Source: an uncultured Actinomyces sp.
GTDB taxonomy: Bacteria > Actinomycetota > Actinomycetes > Actinomycetales > Actinomycetaceae
Direction: 5' to 3'
DNA: 6,488 nucleotides
Assembly: GCA_915063485.1 (NCBI GenBank)
Contig: CAJZDJ010000095.1
Coordinates: forward strand, 1-6,488
Part shown: positions 1 to 6,488 of the stretch, in pieces
Numbering within the stretch: position 1 is the stretch's first letter
Layout: each line of letters begins with the position of its first letter
Made by a program: the position numbers and the translations under genes
The notes under the pieces: generated by a model
Database searches by the model: none
What the model saw: only the letters and a program-made list of their open reading frames with translations
What the model was told of the DNA's origin: nothing

Positions 1-795
1 GAGCGTGAAGCCCACCTGCGCAGCCTGCTGATCCCCGAGGTGCGCCGTCGTGATAAGAGCATTGCTTTTGTGCGTATGCACGCCCGTTTCAGCGCCCCGG
101 ACTGCCACGAGCTACTCAACACGCTCACCTATGACCGCACCTACATCATCGACCTAACCGGCAAGACCCCTGAGAAAATAGCCGCCGCCATGCCTAAAGA
201 AGGCCGCCGTGGGATTAAGCGAGCCGAACGCGCAGCCAAAGAAGCCGGCGTCGTCATTAAGGACGAAACTGGCATGGACCGCGCCACCTTTGATGAGGTC
301 TACCGCGTCCTAGAAGAAACCAGTGAGCGTGACGGCTTCACCCCCCACAGTGCAGACGTGTACTGGACCATGCTCACCACCCTAGGAGAGCAGGCCCGCA
401 TGTACGTGGCGCGCCTAGACGGACGCCCCGTGGCCTGGGTGCTAGTCACTGTCAACGGCATTAGTGCGGTTGCCTACTATGGCGCCTCTACCACCGCTGA
501 CCGTGCCACCCACGCCGCCGAGGCCACCGACTGGTACGCCGCCTGTGACCTGGCTGCCAAGGGCTACGAGGGCTATGACTTCATGGGGGCCGGCTCTACT
601 CGCGTGCCCGAGCTGTACAGCGTGGGCATGTACAAGAAGCGTTTCGCCCAGCACCCCACGGAAGTCGACGGCGCCTGGGACGTGCCCGTACAGCGCCCGG
701 TTTTCGAGGCACTAGTGGCCGCCAAGAAGGCCAAGCACCTAGTGCGTAAAGCCACTGTGGTGGCCGCGAAAGCCTCAGAGGCTATCAAGCGCTAA
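1..795 (+). CDS. FemX/FemAB-family peptidoglycan bridge aminoacyltransferase (5' truncated by window edge)
   Basis: Partial gene: frame 1 is open from the first base to a TAA at 793-795 (264 codons), so the GTG at 40 is probably internal and the true start lies upstream. The product resembles the lipid II:glycine glycyltransferase (FemX/FemAB) family, cytoplasmic enzymes with a double GNAT-type fold that move an amino acid from aminoacyl-tRNA to the stem peptide of lipid II. Visible support: an RTYIIDL strand (136-156) followed by a basic helix with [16 protein letters not shown] (about 202-249), typical of the family; the acetyltransferase-like core with YYGAST (475-492); YDFMGAGS (574-597); and the C-terminal GMYKKRF segment (625-645), which fits the family's G-x-Y-x-F-K-x-x-F region. 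The end is a basic, alanine-rich helix. About 70-100 N-terminal residues are probably missing. Family assignment is fairly secure; the amino acid transferred cannot be read from sequence. Association with thrS downstream fits a tRNA-dependent enzyme but is not proof of a shared role. Confidence 0.85.
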   Translation, partial: EREAHLRSLLIPEVRRRDKSIAFVRMHARFSAPDCHELLNTLTYDRTYIIDLTGKTPEKIAAAMPKEGRRGIKRAERAAKEAGVVIKDETGMDRATFDEVYRVLEETSERDGFTPHSADVYWTMLTTLGEQARMYVARLDGRPVAWVLVTVNGISAVAYYGASTTADRATHAAEATDWYAACDLAAKGYEGYDFMGAGSTRVPELYSVGMYKKRFAQHPTEVDGAWDVPVQRPVFEALVAAKKAKHLVRKATVVAAKASEAIKR

Positions 796-800
796 ACTTA

Positions 801-814
801 GCCTTTGAAAAGGC
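801..814 (+). other. Small hairpin in the gap before thrS
   Basis: GCCTT at 801-805 pairs with AAGGC at 810-814 around a 4-base loop (TGAA), five bases after the FemX-like stop codon. There is no following T-run, so it does not look like a standard intrinsic terminator. It may be a weak transcript-stabilising or attenuating element, or chance. The rest of the 62-base gap contains no T-box, leader peptide or threonine-codon run that I can see. Confidence 0.3.
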
Positions 815-844
815 CGCACCTGTCCAGCGTCCTGAACACAAACT

Positions 845-851
845 AAAGGAG
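845..851 (+). promoter_or_regulatory. Ribosome binding site of thrS
   Basis: AAAGGAG ends six bases before the GTG at 858. It is the strongest Shine-Dalgarno match near the start of this frame and supports the GTG start over any downstream codon. Confidence 0.8.
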
Positions 852-857
852 AATACT

Positions 858-2912
858 GTGAGCCAGCAGCCCAGCCAGCAGCCGCAAATCGAGCTAAACA
901 TCGACGGCGTACCCACCAAGGTAGAGGCGGGCACTACCGGGGCCAACATCTATGCAGACCGTAAAGAGGTAGTAGCGGTTAAAGTCGATGGCCAGCCCTG
1001 GGACCTGGAGCGTGAGCTACCTGCTGGCGCCACAGTGGAACCCATCGCTATCGACAGTGAAGACGGCCTAAACATCCTGCGTCACAGTGCCACCCATGTT
1101 ATGGCTCAGGCCGTGCAGGAACTATTCCCGCAGGTAAACCTAGGTATTGGCCCCTTCATTACCGACGGTTTCTACTACGACTTTGGCAATATCGACTCTG
1201 TCACCCCGGAGCTGATGCGTGAAATCGAAAAGCGTATGAAGCGCATCGTTAAAGAAGGGCAGCGTTTTGTACGCCGCGACATCAGCGAAGCCGACGCTGC
1301 CAAGGAACTAGCAGACCAGCCCTACAAGCTGGAGCTAATCCAGACCAAGGGTAAGGGCGCTGAAGCCGCCTCAGTCGAGGTAGGCGCCGGCGGCCTAACC
1401 ATGTACGACAATGTGCGCCGCAACGGGGAAGTGGCTTGGAGTGACCTATGCCGTGGCCCACACCTGCCCAACACCAAGCTGATCGGCCTAGGTTTTGCAC
1501 TAACCAAGTCTTCTTCGGCTTACTGGAAGGGTGACCAGTCCGGTGACTCCCTGCAGCGCATCTACGGCACTGCCTGGCCCAGCAAGGAAGCCCTCAAGGA
1601 ATACCAGACTCGCCTAGCTGAAGCGGCCCGCCGTGACCACCGCAAGCTTGGCCAGGAACTAGACCTGTACTCTTTCCCCGAGGAAATTGGCCCCGGCCTG
1701 GTGATTTTCCACCCTAAGGGCGGGATTTTGCGCCACGAAATCGAGTCCTATGTGATTGAGCGTCACAAGCAGGCCGGTTTCGACTTTGTGCACACCCCCG
1801 AAATCTCTAAGGGCGGCCTATTCCACACCTCCGGGCACCTGCCTTACTACGCTGACACCATGTTCCCGCCCATGCTGGCTGATGAGGAACGCGACGCTGA
1901 GGGCAATATTGTTAAGGCCGGCCAAGAGTACTACCTCAAGGCCATGAACTGCCCGATGCACAACCTGATCTTCCGTTCGCGTGGGCGTTCCTACCGTGAA
2001 CTGCCGCTGCGCCTGTTCGAAATGGGGCACGACTACCGCTACGAAAAGTCCGGCGTGGTGCACGGCCTGACCCGTATGCGCGGCTTCACCCAGGACGACT
2101 CGCACACCTACTGCACTCCTGAGCAGGCTGAAGATGAAATCCGGATGCAGCTGAACTTCTTCATCTCCATTCTTAAAGATTTCGGTTTAACTGACTTCTA
2201 CCTGGAGCTATCCACCCGCGACGAGGATGGCAAGAAGAAAGACAAGTTCATCGGTTCTGATGAGGACTGGGCGGCGGCCACCAAGGCGCTAGAGGATGCC
2301 TGTGCGGCCACCGGCTTGGATCTAGTGCCTGACCCGGGCGGCGCCGCTTTCTACGGTCCCAAGGTTTCGGTGCAGTGTAAGGATGCCATTGGGCGTACCT
2401 GGCAGATGTCCACGGTGCAGTATGACTTCAACCAGCCTGAGCGTTTCGGCCTGGAATACACCGCCGCTGACGGCTCTCACCGCCGCCCGGTGATGATCCA
2501 CTCCGCCAAGCTCGGTTCGGTAGAGCGTTTCATTGGGGTGCTGGTAGAGCACTACGCCGGGGCATTCCCCACCTGGCTAGCTCCAGTGCAGGTCAAGCTA
2601 GTGCCTGTGGCTGAGGTCTTTAACGACTACGTTAAGCAAGTGGCTGACAAGCTACGTAGCCAGGGCGTGCGCGTAGAGATTGACCTGTCCGATGACCGTT
2701 TCGGCAAGAAGATCCGTAACGCCTCAAAGGAAAAGGTGCCCTTCACCCTGATTGCTGGTGGCGAGGATGTGGAGGCCGGCGCGGTTTCCTTCCGTTACCG
2801 TGACGGTAGCCAGCACAACCAGGTGCCCGTGGATGAGGCCGTGGCCCACATTGTGGATGTGATCAAGCGCCGCGTTAACGACCCTGCTGGCGAAAAGCTT
2901 GAGGTAGCTTAA
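858..2912 (+). CDS. thrS: Threonyl-tRNA synthetase
   Basis: Cytoplasmic class II synthetase charging tRNA-Thr; 684 residues, full length for the family. Domain order: a short SQQP-rich lead (2-9); TGS domain (about 10-68); editing domain with the HxxxH motif H76/H80 and the CRGPH motif C198/H202; a class II catalytic core (about 255-570); and an HGTP anticodon-binding domain (about 575-675). In the core, C365 (in KAMNCPMHN), H416 (in FTQDDSH) and H548 (in PVMIH) are the expected zinc ligands that select threonine. Motif 2 is visible as DYRYEKSG with R394 and E396, followed by [11 protein letters not shown]; motif 3 as GSVERF with R557. All key editing and catalytic residues are present, so the enzyme should both charge and clear Ser-tRNA-Thr. 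The two positions near H548 (S549, K551) differ from the usual HRAxxGSxERF pattern. It starts with GTG after a strong ribosome binding site and sits directly before the HIT gene with no spacer. Confidence 0.98.
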   Translation: MSQQPSQQPQIELNIDGVPTKVEAGTTGANIYADRKEVVAVKVDGQPWDLERELPAGATVEPIAIDSEDGLNILRHSATHVMAQAVQELFPQVNLGIGPFITDGFYYDFGNIDSVTPELMREIEKRMKRIVKEGQRFVRRDISEADAAKELADQPYKLELIQTKGKGAEAASVEVGAGGLTMYDNVRRNGEVAWSDLCRGPHLPNTKLIGLGFALTKSSSAYWKGDQSGDSLQRIYGTAWPSKEALKEYQTRLAEAARRDHRKLGQELDLYSFPEEIGPGLVIFHPKGGILRHEIESYVIERHKQAGFDFVHTPEISKGGLFHTSGHLPYYADTMFPPMLADEERDAEGNIVKAGQEYYLKAMNCPMHNLIFRSRGRSYRELPLRLFEMGHDYRYEKSGVVHGLTRMRGFTQDDSHTYCTPEQAEDEIRMQLNFFISILKDFGLTDFYLELSTRDEDGKKKDKFIGSDEDWAAATKALEDACAATGLDLVPDPGGAAFYGPKVSVQCKDAIGRTWQMSTVQYDFNQPERFGLEYTAADGSHRRPVMIHSAKLGSVERFIGVLVEHYAGAFPTWLAPVQVKLVPVAEVFNDYVKQVADKLRSQGVRVEIDLSDDRFGKKIRNASKEKVPFTLIAGGEDVEAGAVSFRYRDGSQHNQVPVDEAVAHIVDVIKRRVNDPAGEKLEVA
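861..884 (+). repeat. 12-bp tandem repeat in the thrS 5' coding end
   Basis: AGCCAGCAGCCC (861-872) is followed at once by AGCCAGCAGCCG (873-884), eleven of twelve bases identical. It encodes SQQPSQQP directly after the start codon and before the TGS domain. It reads as a recent in-frame duplication or slippage product in a region with no expected structural role. Confidence 0.85.
2901..2904 (+). promoter_or_regulatory. Ribosome binding site of the HIT gene, inside thrS
   Basis: GAGG lies within the last thrS codons, eight bases before the GTG at 2913. Because this GTG follows the thrS TAA immediately, terminating ribosomes can re-initiate here, which implies translational coupling. Confidence 0.6.
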
Positions 2913-3527
2913 GTGACCGGCGCCGCTGAGCAGTTTGATAGTGCTGGCCAGGCTATTGCCGGGGTGATTGAGGATACTTTTGATCACCCCGGGGTGCCCG
3001 ACGCCTTCCAGCGTCTGTGGGTACCTCACCGCATGGTTTACATTGGCGGTCAGGATAAGCCTGAGGATCCTTCCGCCCCTAAATGCCCGTTTTGTCGCGC
3101 TGCAGCTAGCGACGACGACGCGGCCAGCTTGGTGGTGCGCCGGGGTACCCAGTGCTTCACCTTGATGAACCTGTACCCCTATAACCCTGGTCACCTGCTG
3201 GTGCTGCCTTACCGTCACGTGGCTGACTACACCGAGCTAACCGATGCAGAACGCATTGAGTTAGGTGAAATGACCGCGCAGGCCATGCGTACTTTGCGCC
3301 ATGTTTCTGGGCCTGACGGCATTAACCTGGGTATGAACCAGGGGGAGGTAGCTGGCGCCGGTATTGCCGCGCACCTGCACCAGCATGTGGTGCCGCGTTG
3401 GCGTGGGGACGCTAACTTCCTGCCTATCGTGGCGCAAACCAAGGCAGTTCCACAGTTACTAGATGACGCCCGCCAGGCTTTAGCACAGGCCTGGGATGCA
3501 GCCAATACTGCTGCGGACGTCAAATAA
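2913..3527 (+). CDS. HIT-family protein, probable Ap4A phosphorylase (Rv2613c-like)
   Basis: Histidine-triad enzyme of 204 residues. The triad H154-L-H156-Q-H158-V-V is intact, with the middle histidine H156 expected to be the nucleophile that forms the nucleotidyl intermediate. Other matches to the actinobacterial Rv2613c group: RLWVPHRMVYI near residues 34-44, a CPFC pair (C58, C61), NLYPYNPGHLLVLP (86-99), the GINLGMNQGEVAGAGI loop (136-151) that leads into the triad, and PRWRGDANFLP (161-171). The mycobacterial relative was characterised as a diadenosine tetraphosphate phosphorylase, so the likely reaction is phosphorolysis of Ap4A to ATP and ADP in the cytoplasm. The GTG start sits directly after the thrS TAA. 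Pairing with thrS is sensible because synthetases produce Ap4A as a side product. The fold is certain; the exact substrate is inferred from the subgroup and context. A general nucleotide hydrolase is the alternative. Confidence 0.9.
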   Translation: MTGAAEQFDSAGQAIAGVIEDTFDHPGVPDAFQRLWVPHRMVYIGGQDKPEDPSAPKCPFCRAAASDDDAASLVVRRGTQCFTLMNLYPYNPGHLLVLPYRHVADYTELTDAERIELGEMTAQAMRTLRHVSGPDGINLGMNQGEVAGAGIAAHLHQHVVPRWRGDANFLPIVAQTKAVPQLLDDARQALAQAWDAANTAADVK

Positions 3528-3541
3528 AACTAAGCGCAACT

Positions 3542-3547
3542 GAGGAG
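3542..3547 (+). promoter_or_regulatory. Ribosome binding site of pgsA
   Basis: GAGGAG stands five bases before the ATG at 3553, in the 25-base gap after the HIT gene. That gap has no terminator and is too short to hold a full promoter, so pgsA is probably co-transcribed with thrS and the HIT gene. Confidence 0.75.
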
Positions 3548-3552
3548 TAACT

Positions 3553-4179
3553 ATGCTCGGCGAACATGGGCGTAGCATCACAAAAACCCTATTTACCAAG
3601 CCGGCCCTGGCGATGGCTAAAGTTGGTATTACCCCCAACATGCTGACAGTTACCGGCACGGTACTTTCGGTAGTGGTGGCGGTTTTTACCCTGCCGCAGG
3701 GACACTTCCTGTTGGGTGTAGGGCTGCTGCTGATCGTGCTGTTCGGGGATTCTTTTGATGGAATCTTGGCACGCGCCACGGGTACATCTTCTCCTTTTGG
3801 AGCCTTTCTTGATTCCTGCCTGGATCGCTTGACCGACGCCGCCGTGTTTGGTTCCTTGGCAGTGTGGGCGGCCCTGTACATGCCTGCCGGCACCCAGCGC
3901 ACCTTGACAGTGTCTTTCGCGGTGGCCTGTGTAGGACTGGGCGCTTGCGTTTCCTATGTGCGTGCCCGTGCCGAATCGGTAGGAGCTGACGCCCATAAGG
4001 GTCTAGCTGAGCGCACTGACCGACTAATTATTGGTGGCCTAGGGGTGTTAGCGGTAGGTTTCGGTTTGAGTACCTGGTGCATAACTGTGGCCCTAGGGGT
4101 AGTGGCCCTGGCTGCCTTTATTACGGTAGTGCAGCGAATTTTGGCAGTGCACTCTCACTTTGCAAAGCAGGCTAAATGA
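3553..4179 (+). CDS. pgsA: Phosphatidylinositol phosphate synthase (CDP-alcohol phosphotransferase)
   Basis: Integral membrane enzyme of 208 residues that joins CDP-diacylglycerol with inositol 1-phosphate to give phosphatidylinositol phosphate and CMP. The CDP-alcohol phosphotransferase signature is complete: D66-x2-D69-G70-x2-A73-R74-x8-G83-x3-D87-x3-D91, where the four aspartates hold the metal ions. The segment LDRLTDAAVFG (90-100) and SYVRARAESVG (134-144) followed by LAERTDRLI (151-159) resemble the actinobacterial phosphatidylinositol phosphate synthases (PgsA1 type). GITPNMLTVTG (25-35) is the usual N-terminal entry into the first helix. About six membrane segments are apparent (near 30-47, 50-65, 93-110, 117-136, 156-175, 175-192). 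The gene name pgsA is shared with phosphatidylglycerophosphate synthase, but linkage to patA and pimA favours the inositol enzyme strongly. Its TGA overlaps the next start codon (ATGA), implying coupled translation. Confidence 0.93.
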   Translation: MLGEHGRSITKTLFTKPALAMAKVGITPNMLTVTGTVLSVVVAVFTLPQGHFLLGVGLLLIVLFGDSFDGILARATGTSSPFGAFLDSCLDRLTDAAVFGSLAVWAALYMPAGTQRTLTVSFAVACVGLGACVSYVRARAESVGADAHKGLAERTDRLIIGGLGVLAVGFGLSTWCITVALGVVALAAFITVVQRILAVHSHFAKQAK

Positions 4180-5132
4180 CCGGGGCGAAACTATATTTGG
4201 CCGCCTGGTCATTAGCTCCCAAAATTCCTGCCAGACTTGGTTACGCACTAGCAAATCGCGGCGCAGATGTGGCTTGGCTGCACCAGCGCCTACGCCCGTC
4301 TAAACGCGGGGTGGGCCAGCTAGAAGCAAATCTACACACCCTTACTGGCAGCGATGATGTGCGTGGTCTAAGCCGAGAAGGTATGCGTTCCTATATGCGT
4401 TACTTCTATGAAGCTTTTGCTCTGGCCGGTGTGCAGCCAGAACAGCTGCGTCATAGGGTGCGTGTGGAAGGCGATTTTGAGGCTTTAAAAGCAGATGTAG
4501 CCAGGGCCAATGTGGTGTTTGCCCTATCGCACAGCGGTAACTGGGATCTAGCTGGGGCTTGGGCCAGCCAAGAGCTAGCCACTGTGCTTACCGTGGCAGA
4601 AAAGGTAGAGCCACCCCAGCTGTTTGAAAAGTTCATTGAGTTCCGCCAGGGGCTGGGCATGGAAATTATTGCTCAGGCACCGGGGCAAAAAGTCTTTGAA
4701 CAGCTAGTTCAAAAAGCCCAGCAGGGACACTATTTCATCCCCTTACTAGCTGACCGTGATCTAAGTGCGGCAGGTATCGAGGTGGATTTTGGTGGCCAAC
4801 CAGCCCGGGTAGCTGCCGGTCCGGCCGTACTAGCGGCACGCACCCACTCACCGCTGTGGATGGGGGCAATTAGCTATGAACGCCTGGAGGGTCAACGCCG
4901 TCGCCTAGCTGGCAGCAGTTGGGGCATTGTCATCCATGTGCGTAAAGTTGCTGATCAGGTCAGCAATGATCGAGGAGATATTTTCGACAAAACCCAAGCT
5001 TGGGCGTCTCAGATGGCACAACTATTAGCACGCTATCCGCAGGACTGGCATATGCTACAGGCTATCTATACTCAAGACTTGGATCTAGAACGCCTGGCAC
5101 GTTCCCATGCTCGCCAGCGTGAAGAAAGTTAA
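4176..5132 (+). CDS. patA: Phosphatidylinositol mannoside acyltransferase (PatA-like)
   Basis: Member of the HtrB/MsbB-like lysophospholipid acyltransferase family, 318 residues, close to the size of mycobacterial PatA (Rv2611c). PatA moves palmitoyl from acyl-CoA to the 6-position of the first mannose of PIM1 or PIM2 at the cytoplasmic face of the membrane. The HxxxxD active site is H119-SGNW-D124, preceded by a hydrophobic strand VVFALS. Further family matches: AEKVEPPQLFEKF (141-153), LADRDLSAAGIEVDF (191-205) with E202 as a candidate partner of the catalytic histidine, RVAAGPAVLA (211-220), and the C-terminal YPQDWHMLQ (287-295). The ATG overlaps the pgsA stop; the only upstream Shine-Dalgarno candidate is a weak AGCAGG at 4166-4171, so coupling to pgsA translation probably drives expression. 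No signal peptide is evident. Family assignment is firm and the PIM substrate is inferred from order next to pimA. Confidence 0.93.
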   Translation: MTGAKLYLAAWSLAPKIPARLGYALANRGADVAWLHQRLRPSKRGVGQLEANLHTLTGSDDVRGLSREGMRSYMRYFYEAFALAGVQPEQLRHRVRVEGDFEALKADVARANVVFALSHSGNWDLAGAWASQELATVLTVAEKVEPPQLFEKFIEFRQGLGMEIIAQAPGQKVFEQLVQKAQQGHYFIPLLADRDLSAAGIEVDFGGQPARVAAGPAVLAARTHSPLWMGAISYERLEGQRRRLAGSSWGIVIHVRKVADQVSNDRGDIFDKTQAWASQMAQLLARYPQDWHMLQAIYTQDLDLERLARSHARQREES

Positions 5133-5138
5133 AGGAAG
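5131..5138 (+). promoter_or_regulatory. Ribosome binding site of pimA overlapping the patA stop codon
   Basis: AAAGGAAG begins on the second base of the patA TAA and ends two bases before the ATG at 5141; the core AAGGA leaves a short four-base spacing. Its overlap with the stop codon supports re-initiation after patA. Confidence 0.65.
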
Positions 5139-5140
5139 CT

Positions 5141-6331
5141 ATGCGCATTGGTATCGTCTGCCCCTACGCCTTAGATGTGCCAGGTGGGGTGCAGGTTCAC
5201 GTCACAGATTTAGCGCAAGAGTTGATGCGACGCGGCCATGAAGTAGGGGTACTGGCCCCGGCTGGCCCAGAAATGGAGCTACCTGCCTGGATTACCAGTG
5301 CCGGTAACGCTATCCCGATTCCCTATAACGGATCTGTAGCTCGGCTTAACTTCGGGGCGGCCCCGGCAGTGCGTACTCGCCGCTGGATTGAGCAAGGCAA
5401 CTTTGACCTGCTGCATATTCATGAGCCCATTACTCCTTCAATCGGTATGTTGGCGCTACAAGCAGCACGTGGCCCGCTGGTAGGTACTTTCCACGCAGCC
5501 ATGGACCACTCCATGGTGCGTGAAGCTACCGCCCCCATAGTTTCGGGCCTGATTGAAAAGCTAACGGCCCGAATTGCCGTGTCTAATGAGGCCAAAAAAA
5601 CCCTGCAACACTTCCATGGCGGTGACGCTGTGATTATCCCTAACGGCGTGTACACCAAGCCATTTCGCACTGCCCCTAAGCAGGAACGTTTCACCGGCAG
5701 CGCCCAGGCACCCACCATTGCTTTTTTGGGTCGTATTGATGAGCCGCGTAAAGGCCTGGGAGTGCTACTAAAAGCTGTGCCTCAGGTGCTGGCCCGTCTC
5801 CCGCAGGCACGTTTTTTGGTGGCCGGGCGCGGCGAAAACCCCCAGGCCCTGGCTCACCTGGATGCCACTAGTGCGGCTGCAGTAACTTTCTTAGGGGGAG
5901 TTAGCGACGCCGATAAGGCTTCTTTGCTGGCTTCGGCCACCTGCTATGTGGCACCCCAAACCGGTGGCGAATCTTTTGGCATTGTGCTGGTGGAGGCCAT
6001 GGCAGCGGGCACCGCCGTAATTTCCTCTGATCTGGCGGCTTTCGCAGCGGTGCTTGAAAATGGGCGCTTGGGCACTATGTTCAAAAATGGTGACAGCGAT
6101 GCTTTAGCCCAGGCCATTATGGGGGTAGTTGATGACCCTCAAACCACTCAGGCCAAGATTACCGCCGCCAATGTGGCCGTGGAGCGCTACGACTGGTCTA
6201 ACGTAACCGACCAGATCCTGGCGGTTTACGACGTCGCCGTAACCACCATTAACAGCCGCATTGAAGCTGAACCGGGCGAACGCACCATGCTCGGGGCGCT
6301 GCGTAACCTGCGTGAAGGAGAAAGCCTGTGA
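5141..6331 (+). CDS. pimA: Phosphatidylinositol alpha-mannosyltransferase PimA
   Basis: GT4-family, GT-B fold glycosyltransferase of 396 residues that transfers the first mannose from GDP-mannose to the 2-position of phosphatidylinositol, at the inner face of the cytoplasmic membrane. The N-terminal domain starts with MRIGIVCPYALDVPGGVQVH, including the G15-G16 loop, then PIPYNGSVARLNFG (59-72), HIHEP (92-96) and the TFH motif with H118. The C-terminal domain has FLGRIDEPRKG (195-205) with R198 and K204 as candidate contacts to the GDP-mannose phosphates, VAGRG (227-231), and the retaining-GT ExxxxxxxE motif E277-SFGIVLV-E285. These blocks match mycobacterial PimA very closely in order and wording. 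The C-terminal tail after about residue 370 is not obviously conserved. Functional linkage: it uses the lipid made downstream of pgsA and supplies the substrate of patA. Its stop overlaps the next gene start. Confidence 0.96.
   Translation: MRIGIVCPYALDVPGGVQVHVTDLAQELMRRGHEVGVLAPAGPEMELPAWITSAGNAIPIPYNGSVARLNFGAAPAVRTRRWIEQGNFDLLHIHEPITPSIGMLALQAARGPLVGTFHAAMDHSMVREATAPIVSGLIEKLTARIAVSNEAKKTLQHFHGGDAVIIPNGVYTKPFRTAPKQERFTGSAQAPTIAFLGRIDEPRKGLGVLLKAVPQVLARLPQARFLVAGRGENPQALAHLDATSAAAVTFLGGVSDADKASLLASATCYVAPQTGGESFGIVLVEAMAAGTAVISSDLAAFAAVLENGRLGTMFKNGDSDALAQAIMGVVDDPQTTQAKITAANVAVERYDWSNVTDQILAVYDVAVTTINSRIEAEPGERTMLGALRNLREGESL
6315..6320 (+). promoter_or_regulatory. Ribosome binding site of the last, partial gene
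   Basis: AAGGAG inside the pimA 3' end stands seven bases before the GTG at 6328. Together with the GTGA overlap this selects that GTG as the start of the next gene. Confidence 0.7.
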
Positions 6332-6488
6332 TAAGCGCTGCACCACTTTTGCCTCCCGCAGCTATTGATGCCTTACTGGCAGTATTGCTTGTTGTAGTAA
6401 TAGTGCTGGTAGCTGGCTGGTTCCTGTTCGCCTATGCGGTACGAGTAGACCGCCTGCACCGCCAAGTGCTGGCTGCCCGCCTGATTGT
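6328..6488 (+). CDS. N-terminal part of a conserved single-pass membrane protein (Rv2609c-like), 3' truncated
   Basis: Partial gene running off the right edge: 53 codons are visible from a GTG whose last two bases are the first two of the pimA TGA stop. The first ten residues are short and proline-containing, then residues 12-38 form a strongly hydrophobic helix (ALLAVLLVVVIVLVAGW and onward) ending in arginines, an N-terminal membrane anchor. It is followed by VDRLHRQVLAARLI, an amphipathic, basic stretch that recalls the RLHxRVxxAR segment of actinobacterial proteins encoded after pimA, such as Rv2609c. Position after pimA supports that. The Rv2609c family is of unknown function; some members are annotated with a NUDIX domain, but nothing of that is in view here. 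The overlap places it in the same operon as pimA. Whether it acts in PIM synthesis cannot be told. Confidence 0.75.
   Translation, partial: MISAAPLLPPAAIDALLAVLLVVVIVLVAGWFLFAYAVRVDRLHRQVLAARLI

Noticed and set aside
464..715. Plus-strand proline-rich frame inside the FemX-like gene
   Set aside because: Low-complexity shadow translation of a conserved coding sequence in another frame, without its own start signals.
793..798. TAAACT as a possible -10 element for a thrS promoter
   Set aside because: It overlaps the preceding stop codon and has no credible -35 partner 16-18 bases upstream.
796..857. Possible T-box or attenuator controlling thrS
   Set aside because: The gap is only 62 bases, lacks a specifier loop, T-box sequence, leader peptide or T-run; only a five-pair hairpin is visible.
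2724..3218. Minus-strand open frame of 164 codons across the thrS/HIT junction
   Set aside because: It lies antisense to two genes with intact family motifs, has no ribosome binding site or recognisable domain, and long antisense frames are expected in GC-rich genes.
3480..3996. Two overlapping minus-strand frames (140 and 135 codons) antisense to pgsA
   Set aside because: pgsA carries a complete catalytic signature; the antisense products show no domain or membrane pattern and appear to be shadows.
1..6488. A previously undescribed system hidden in the window
   Set aside because: Every plus-strand gene belongs to a recognised family in a known conserved order; no unexplained long gap, repeat array or foreign-looking segment was found.

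Overview
The window looks like ordinary, vertically inherited chromosome from an actinobacterium. All seven reading frames are on the plus strand, packed almost end to end. The gene order is FemX-like transferase, thrS, HIT-family Ap4A phosphorylase, phosphatidylinositol phosphate synthase, PIM acyltransferase, PimA mannosyltransferase, then the start of a membrane protein. From thrS onward this matches the arrangement known in mycobacteria (thrS-Rv2613c-pgsA1-Rv2611c-pimA-Rv2609c). GC content by eye is moderate for the phylum (upper fifties percent), and CTA leucine codons are common. Together with the FemX-like gene upstream, this suggests a host-associated Actinomycetaceae-type lineage rather than Mycobacterium or Streptomyces. 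That placement is an inference.

Layout: positions 1-795 hold the 3' part of a FemAB/FemX-type peptidoglycan bridge aminoacyltransferase, cut by the left edge. A 62-base gap with a small hairpin and a good ribosome binding site leads to thrS (858-2912, GTG start). The HIT gene (2913-3527) begins on the base after the thrS stop. After 25 bases comes pgsA (3553-4179), whose stop overlaps the patA start in an ATGA. patA (4176-5132) is followed 8 bases later by pimA (5141-6331), whose stop overlaps the GTG start of the last gene (6328 onward, cut by the right edge). There is no gene-free stretch above 300 bases, and I see no mobile element, RNA gene, CRISPR array or strong terminator.

How the genes work together: pgsA, patA and pimA give the opening steps of phosphatidylinositol mannoside (PIM) synthesis. 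PgsA makes phosphatidylinositol phosphate, PimA adds the first mannose to phosphatidylinositol, and PatA acylates that mannose. PIMs anchor lipoglycans in the envelope. thrS and the HIT phosphorylase form a second couple: aminoacyl-tRNA synthetases make Ap4A as a by-product and the HIT enzyme degrades it. The FemX-like enzyme uses aminoacyl-tRNA to modify lipid II, so the segment joins tRNA charging to envelope assembly. I found no evidence of a new system. The points most worth a second look are the high CTA/CTAG use, an altered residue pair beside the ThrRS zinc ligand, and the SQQP duplication at the ThrRS N-terminus.
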